DNA from: an uncultured Flavobacterium sp.
Lineage (GTDB): Bacteria > Bacteroidota > Bacteroidia > Flavobacteriales > Flavobacteriaceae
Assembly: GCF_946479975.1 (NCBI RefSeq)
Contig: NZ_CAMLIX010000202.1
Location: 1 to 8,701 of the forward strand
Length of the DNA: 8,701 bases
Direction of reading: 5' to 3'
A program made the position numbers and the translations under genes. The notes under the pieces were generated by a model. It did no database searches. It saw only the letters and a program-made list of their open reading frames with translations, and was not told the origin of the DNA. Below are positions 5,647-8,701 of this stretch, piece after piece (position 1 is the first letter of the stretch; each line of letters starts with the position of its first letter).

Positions 5647-6352
5647 GAAACGTCTTTTTTTGACCGCCTTTGTTATTGTTGTTGTTTTTGCTATTCTGAA
5701 TTTTTGGCTGCACACCAGAAGCTGTCTTGTTAGACATACGTTTATTTGTACGCATTAAATCTGTTGTGTTCAGCAATTCTTCTGTGCTTTCCAATAAATT
5801 TATTCTGCCTCCAGACAATTCAAATAAATGTTCAAAAATAACATCGTCTTTTACTGTGTCTTTATTCCAGCTTAAAAATGATTTTTTCATGTGATTGGCG
5901 ATCACCATAATCAAAGCAGTTTTCATTTCGCCGTCATCCCATTTATTGGCAACATCAATCATGTATTTGATGTTGTTTCCATAAAATCTATATTTTGGAA
6001 AATTCTGCGGATATTGCAAAACATCTGGTTTCAATTCCAAAACTTCTCTCGACGGAATTGGATAAGGCGATTCTACATTCAGTTTAAAATCAGACATAAT
6101 AAAAAGCTGATCCCAAAGTTTATGTTGAAAATCTGGTACATCACGCAAATGCGGATTCAGACTTCCCATAACCTGAATGATATATTTCGCCGCTTTGTTG
6201 CGCGTTTCGTCATCTTCGATTGAAGTTGCCTGATCGATCAGTTTTTGTAAATGACGACCATATTCTGGAATAATTAATCGTTGTCTTTCAGAATTGTATT
6301 CTAAATTGAAAACAACGTCACTCGCGACTTCTTTTTTATATTTTTCGATCAT
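5624..6352 (-). CDS. DUF4290 domain-containing protein
   Basis: A 242-residue cytoplasmic protein of unknown function, of a family I know as DUF4290 and found in Bacteroidota, often next to murA. I see no signal peptide or membrane segment. Residues 1 to about 200 are a mostly helical core (YNSERQRLIIPEYGRHLQKL near the start, LNPHLRDVPDFQHKLWDQLF in the middle). Residues about 215-242 are a basic, Asn/Gln/Lys-rich disordered tail (KNNNNNKGGQKK, then KNNNQK). Such a tail could bind nucleic acid or the cell envelope, but that is a guess. The ATG at 6352 lies 3 bases after the DUF493 stop, which fixes the start and suggests translational coupling. The last codons are part of a local duplication (5526-5646), so the tail may vary between strains. 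Confidence 0.9.
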   Translation of the reverse strand: MIEKYKKEVASDVVFNLEYNSERQRLIIPEYGRHLQKLIDQATSIEDDETRNKAAKYIIQVMGSLNPHLRDVPDFQHKLWDQLFIMSDFKLNVESPYPIPSREVLELKPDVLQYPQNFPKYRFYGNNIKYMIDVANKWDDGEMKTALIMVIANHMKKSFLSWNKDTVKDDVIFEHLFELSGGRINLLESTEELLNTTDLMRTNKRMSNKTASGVQPKIQNSKNNNNNKGGQKKTFQKNNNQK

Positions 6353-6355
6353 AAG

Positions 6356-6652
6356 TTATAATGAAACTATACCTTCTATTGTAGAAACTTCTTTGTATTT
6401 ACTGATCACATCGTCTGAACTGTGCATCGTAACATCTACAGAAACGCTGGTAAATTTACCTGTTTTTGATTTTGTTGTTTTAATCACCGCTCCCATTCGA
6501 TCAAAAGCTTTTTCTACACGTTCTACATTATCGGCTACAGATGGCACAATAAATTTGTACAAGTATTCTGCAGGCCAAGTATTTGCGTTATCTAGCTCAA
6601 CTTTTAATCTTTCGTAAAATTCGGCTGTATTTTTTTCTTTATCGTTCTCCAT
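6356..6652 (-). CDS. DUF493 family protein (YbeD-like)
   Basis: A 98-residue cytoplasmic protein of the DUF493/YbeD family, which has a small ACT-like alpha/beta fold; its molecular role is not settled. Family signs are EYLYKFIVP (near residue 30), the central helix NVERVEKAF, the strand GKFTSVSVDVTMHSSDDV, and the end STIEGIVSL, which matches the usual IxGVxxxL close. Length is near the 87 residues of E. coli YbeD, with an extra charged N-terminus (MENDKEKN). It is first in the minus-strand unit, 3 bases ahead of DUF4290. A perfect Bacteroidota -7 box lies 19 bases before its ATG. Confidence 0.9.
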   Translation of the reverse strand: MENDKEKNTAEFYERLKVELDNANTWPAEYLYKFIVPSVADNVERVEKAFDRMGAVIKTTKSKTGKFTSVSVDVTMHSSDDVISKYKEVSTIEGIVSL

Positions 6653-6671
6653 TCGTAATTAAAAATAAGCG

Positions 6672-6679
6672 CAAATATA
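6672..6679 (-). promoter_or_regulatory. Bacteroidota-type -7 box (TATATTTG on the minus strand)
   Basis: The plus strand reads CAAATATA, so the minus strand has TATATTTG, an exact TAnnTTTG match. It ends 19 bases before the DUF493 ATG, the same geometry as the boxes at 346-353 and 7866-7873. No TTG is found in the -33 window; that window is occupied by a 7-base-period array. It is the likely promoter for DUF493, DUF4290 and possibly murA. Confidence 0.6.
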
Positions 6680-6686
6680 CGTTTTT

Positions 6687-6721
6687 GATTTCAGATTTAT
6701 GATTTTAGATTTTAGATTTTT
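6687..6721. repeat. 7-base-period array, GATTTnn x5, upstream of the DUF493 promoter
   Basis: GATTT cores begin at exactly 6687, 6694, 6701, 6708 and 6715, with spacers CA, AT, TA, TA and TT. The array begins 7 bases upstream of the -7 box (in the minus-strand sense) and covers the whole -33 region. Period and core differ from the CTTAG arrays, but the unit number is again five. Confidence 0.8.
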
Positions 6722-6744
6722 TGACTATAAAAATGAGGGATTTA

Positions 6745-6896
6745 TTTTGCCACAAATTACGCTAATTAGCACAAATTATTTAATACTAAAATTCAATTTC
6801 CATAATTTTAATTAACTTGGCGAATCAAAAAATAAAAATTAGCGAAAATTCGTGAAATTGCTTCGCCTGTTCGCTATCGCTCGAGTCGTGGCAAAA
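6745..6896. repeat. 152-base inverted-repeat element with TTTTGCCAC / GTGGCAAAA ends
   Basis: The element has 9-bp perfect terminal inverted repeats (6745-6753 and 6888-6896) and an inner 8-bp pair (CGCTAATT at 6760-6767 with AATTAGCG at 6837-6844). It also holds a 10-bp palindrome, GCTAATTAGC (6761-6770). The sequence GCCACnAATT...CACnAATT resembles the arms of the repeat at 4063-4123. No open reading frame lies inside. With the promoter, array and cassette it accounts for the gene-free stretch 6653-6942. It could be a non-autonomous mobile or structural element. Confidence 0.6.
6860..6886. repeat. 27-base GC-rich cassette apparently inserted in the 6745-6896 element
   Basis: Removing these 27 bases leaves GTGAAATT joined to CGTGGC, which restores the GAATT(T)CGTGGC pattern seen at 4106-4123 and the complement of the left end of the host element. 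The cassette starts GCTTCGCC and ends CGCTCGAGT, resembling the islands at 244-268 and 3090-3124. I see no clear target-site duplication. Confidence 0.5.
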
Positions 6897-6942
6897 AAAC
6901 TTTGCGTCTCCCCGACTTTGCGAGATTAAAAAACACAATGCA

Positions 6943-7860
6943 ATGAAAAAAATCATATTCTTACTTTTCACATTTTTCACTTTTTACAACAGCAACGCAC
7001 AAGAAGTCAAAACTCTAACCTATTTCCAAAACGACACTTTAAAACTGGATTTGGATTTATATCTGCCAAAGAAAAAAGCGGGTGAAAAAATTCCGTTGAT
7101 TCTTTTTGCTTTTGGCGGCGGATTTTCTGGCGGAGAACGCACAAGCGAAAAAGACTTCGGGAAATTTATGGCGCAGAATGGCTATGCCGTAGCGAGCATT
7201 TCGTACAGTTTATATATGAAAGGAAAAGATTTTGGATGCAAAGGTTCTTTAACCGAAAAAATAAAAGCGATTCAAATTGGAGTGAGCGATATGTGGCAGG
7301 CAACAGCTTTCATGATTGAGAATGCCGATAAATACAATCTCGACACTTCAAAATTCTTTATTTCTGGAATTAGCGCGGGTGCCGAAATTGGTTTCCAAGC
7401 TTCTTTTTGGGATTATAAATTAATGAATTTATATAAAAGCAATCTTCCAGAAAATTTTAAATACAAAGGTTTTATTGGAGGTTCAGGGGCAATTCAGGAT
7501 ATTAATTTGATTACGAAAGAAAAAGCGATTCCGATGTTATTGGCGCATGGAAATAATGATGACACGGTTCCATACGCTGCAGGTTCGCACCGTTCTTGTC
7601 CGACAAACGCTTCTGGCTGGCTGATTCTTTTTGGTTCTTATGCGGTTTACAACCAAATGCAAGATTTACATAAAGATATTGAACTGATTACTTTCTGCGG
7701 TGGCGGACATGAATTTTCAGGTTATCTTTTTCATGAAGGAAAACAATATGTTTTGGATTTTGTGAATGATGTTTTAAATGGTAAAAAGTTTCAATCGCAT
7801 TTGATTGTTCCTTCTAATAAAAAAGGGAAAGATTCTGAAAAGTATTTGTTTTGTGAGTAA
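6943..7860 (+). CDS. secreted alpha/beta hydrolase (esterase/lipase-like)
   Basis: A 305-residue protein with a signal peptide (1-20, cleavage after NAQ, or one residue earlier), so it acts in the periplasm or outside. It has the alpha/beta hydrolase order: an oxyanion-type loop LFAFGGGFSGGE (54-65), the nucleophile elbow GISAG with S144, an acid in HGNNDDTVPY (D206), and His256 in CGGGHEFSG. This fits carboxylesterase families that cleave acyl or acetyl groups, for example from sugars, but no substrate can be named. The usual HGGG is AFGGG here, with Phe at the His position. It has no lipobox Cys, so it is not a lipoprotein. The ATG at 6943 is chosen because the signal peptide begins there. 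It ends 30 bases before the next gene, whose promoter lies in its 3' end. No strong promoter of its own is visible. Confidence 0.88.
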   Translation: MKKIIFLLFTFFTFYNSNAQEVKTLTYFQNDTLKLDLDLYLPKKKAGEKIPLILFAFGGGFSGGERTSEKDFGKFMAQNGYAVASISYSLYMKGKDFGCKGSLTEKIKAIQIGVSDMWQATAFMIENADKYNLDTSKFFISGISAGAEIGFQASFWDYKLMNLYKSNLPENFKYKGFIGGSGAIQDINLITKEKAIPMLLAHGNNDDTVPYAAGSHRSCPTNASGWLILFGSYAVYNQMQDLHKDIELITFCGGGHEFSGYLFHEGKQYVLDFVNDVLNGKKFQSHLIVPSNKKGKDSEKYLFCE

Positions 7861-7873
7861 AAAAATATATTTG
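7845..7873 (+). promoter_or_regulatory. two-part Bacteroidota promoter TTTG-N17-TATATTTG
   Basis: The -33 element TTTG (7845-7848) lies in the last codons of the hydrolase gene, and a perfect -7 box TATATTTG (7866-7873) follows 17 bases later. The box ends 17 bases before the ATG at 7891. It is the only candidate in the window with both halves, and suggests the downstream gene can be transcribed separately from the hydrolase. Confidence 0.6.
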
Positions 7874-7890
7874 AAACAGAATTAGATAAT

Positions 7891-8469
7891 ATGAAAATCG
7901 ATTATAAAAATTTTGAAATCGAAGTTATAGACGATCAAAATTATACTTTGAACTCGCCAGATAATTTACGTCATTATCAGAAAGTTTATAGTGAAGACAT
8001 TGAATCTTATATCAGCAGCAAGCACGCTATCATTATTAAAGAAGAAGAAATTGAAATTTCAAGTGTAATTATATGTGAATCTGGCGGTGCAACAGGAATA
8101 TTTGCTAATTCTTTTATTATTCAGGAAGACAAAATATGGCTTTGTGCATGTAATAAAATTTACTGCTTAGAAATTCCTTCATTAGAATTAATATGGCAAA
8201 AAGAATTTGATCAATTCACCAACTTTTGTCTTTACAAGTTGGAATATAATTTTATAATTCATGGAGAATTGGAAATATTCAGAATTACAAAAGAAGGGGA
8301 AATTGTTTGGCGTTTTGGCGGAAGAGATATTTGGGTAAATACGAATGGAAAAATGGAATTAACAATAGAAAACAAACTTATCAGGTTGTTTGATTTTGAA
8401 TCAAATGAATATGTTATTGATTTCAATGGTAATTTAATTGAAGATAATCCTAGAAGAACTGAAATTTAA
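7891..8469 (+). CDS. protein of unknown function, beta-rich (possible partial beta-propeller)
   Basis: A 192-residue protein without signal peptide or membrane segment, so probably cytoplasmic. I cannot assign a named family. After an acidic N-terminal third it shows blade-like strand groups: SFIIQEDKIWLCACNKIYCL with LIWQKEF (74-106), YNFIIHGELEIFRI with EIVWRFGGRDIWV (119-149), and KLIRLFDFESNEYVIDFNGN (162-181). The turns (EGEIVW, FNGNL) recall PQQ- or WD40-type propeller blades, but three blades are too few for a closed propeller. The motif CESGGATGI (62-70) is striking. I recall similar orphan proteins scattered across bacteria, some near toxin-immunity loci; that is memory, not evidence here. 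The gene is AT-rich, has its own promoter, and is followed by palindromic repeats, so it may be a mobile or strain-specific gene. Confidence 0.75.
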   Translation: MKIDYKNFEIEVIDDQNYTLNSPDNLRHYQKVYSEDIESYISSKHAIIIKEEEIEISSVIICESGGATGIFANSFIIQEDKIWLCACNKIYCLEIPSLELIWQKEFDQFTNFCLYKLEYNFIIHGELEIFRITKEGEIVWRFGGRDIWVNTNGKMELTIENKLIRLFDFESNEYVIDFNGNLIEDNPRRTEI

Positions 8470-8493
8470 ACTACAAAGAAATGGTTGCAAATA

Positions 8494-8546
8494 TTTGGCT
8501 AAAGCCGAAATTCTACATTCTATAACCCGTTGGTTAAAACCAACGG
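8494..8546. repeat. two short palindromes after the last gene
   Basis: GGCT-AA-AGCC (8497-8506) and CCGTTGGTT-AA-AACCAACGG (8527-8546) lie 25-80 bases after the stop at 8469. The second has a 7-9 bp stem but is followed by A-rich rather than T-rich sequence, so it is a poor terminator for the plus-strand gene. I recall both motifs as recurrent Flavobacterium intergenic repeats. Confidence 0.6.
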
Positions 8547-8593
8547 CAATTCAAAAAAAACGATGAATTGATTTTTAAATACATTTAACAATT

Positions 8594-8606
8594 GCTCCAG
8601 AGGAGT
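8594..8606. repeat. single copy of the GCTCC-N3-GGAGY mini-hairpin
   Basis: GCTCC-AGA-GGAGT, followed by an AT-rich tail (AAAATATTTATAG). The layout (5-bp stem, 3-base loop, AT tail) matches the two copies that form the inverted repeat at 8642-8701, where the tail starts GACATATATTTT. It may be a diverged single member of the same family. Confidence 0.55.
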
Positions 8607-8641
8607 AAAATATTTATAGAAAATTCAATTTCAAATCAGTC

Positions 8642-8701
8642 AAAAGCTCCATCGGAGCGACATATATTTTGCAAATTACAGGTCGCTCCGATGGAGCTTT
8701 T
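8642..8701. repeat. perfect 20-bp inverted repeat of two REP-like hairpins (runs to window edge)
   Basis: Arms 8642-8661 and 8682-8701 are exact reverse complements around a 20-base AT-rich loop. Each arm is itself a small hairpin (GCTCC-ATC-GGAGC and GCTCC-GAT-GGAGC). Two head-to-head REP-like units around a spacer is the layout of a REPIN/BIME. The outer ends are AAAAG and CTTTT, so it could also terminate transcription in both directions. The arms may extend past the window. Confidence 0.75.

Noticed and set aside
5891..6223. Plus-strand open frame of 110 codons antisense to DUF4290
   Set aside because: The composition is that of the complement of the real gene, and no domain or promoter is seen.
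6294..6617. Plus-strand open frame of 107 codons across DUF4290 and DUF493
   Set aside because: It spans the junction of two convincingly coupled minus-strand genes on the opposite strand, so it is a shadow.
6938..6945. Alternative ATG at 6938 for the hydrolase
   Set aside because: It is out of frame with the hydrolase; the ATG at 6943 begins a clear signal peptide.
1..8701. Defence island, biosynthetic cluster, prophage, tRNA or rRNA gene, complete insertion sequence
   Set aside because: I found no transposase, integrase, nuclease, synthase or structural RNA signature; the genes are ordinary core and accessory genes, and the novelty is limited to intergenic repeats.

Overview
The window looks like a chromosomal piece of a Flavobacterium-type bacterium (Bacteroidota). 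It is AT-rich. Exported proteins carry short signal peptides ending in Ala-Gln. Bacteroidota -7 boxes (TAnnTTTG) lie 17-20 bases before several start codons. The gene set is typical of that group: a DUF5686 outer-membrane protein, a DUF493 / DUF4290 / murA cluster, and many short intergenic hairpin repeats. No gene or pathway seen here amounts to a new enzymatic or defence system. The unusual material is in the intergenic DNA.

Layout. Bases 1-202 are the C-terminal end of type II 3-dehydroquinate dehydratase (aroQ, shikimate pathway). At 372-2861 (+) is a secreted outer-membrane beta-barrel protein with a carboxypeptidase-like regulatory domain. Bases 2862-3171 hold only repeats and a bidirectional terminator-like hairpin between convergent genes. 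The minus strand then carries, in transcription order, DUF493 (6652-6356), DUF4290 (6352-5624), murA (5444-4131) and a cation diffusion facilitator transporter (4047-3172). DUF493 and DUF4290 are 3 bases apart and surely co-transcribed. murA follows after a 179-base spacer filled with 8-base-period arrays, and the transporter follows murA after a perfect 18-bp inverted repeat. Bases 6653-6942 separate this cluster from two plus-strand genes: a secreted alpha/beta hydrolase (6943-7860) and a 192-residue protein of unknown function (7891-8469). The last 230 bases hold several palindromes, including a 20-bp inverted repeat that reaches the window edge.

How parts fit together. aroQ and murA are housekeeping genes for aromatic amino acids and peptidoglycan. 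The DUF493-DUF4290-murA order looks like one transcription unit with a promoter at about 6675. The MurA here has Asp in place of the usual active-site Cys, which in other species means intrinsic fosfomycin resistance.

The feature most worth pursuing is a set of four short arrays with an exact 8-base period (CTTAG or CTAAG plus 3 variable bases, four or five units each). Two lie at the stop codons of minus-strand genes. Two face each other in the murA leader, where they could fold into a rod of 5-bp helices separated by 3-base internal loops. A separate 7-base-period array (GATTTnn) sits where the -33 element of the DUF493 promoter should be.
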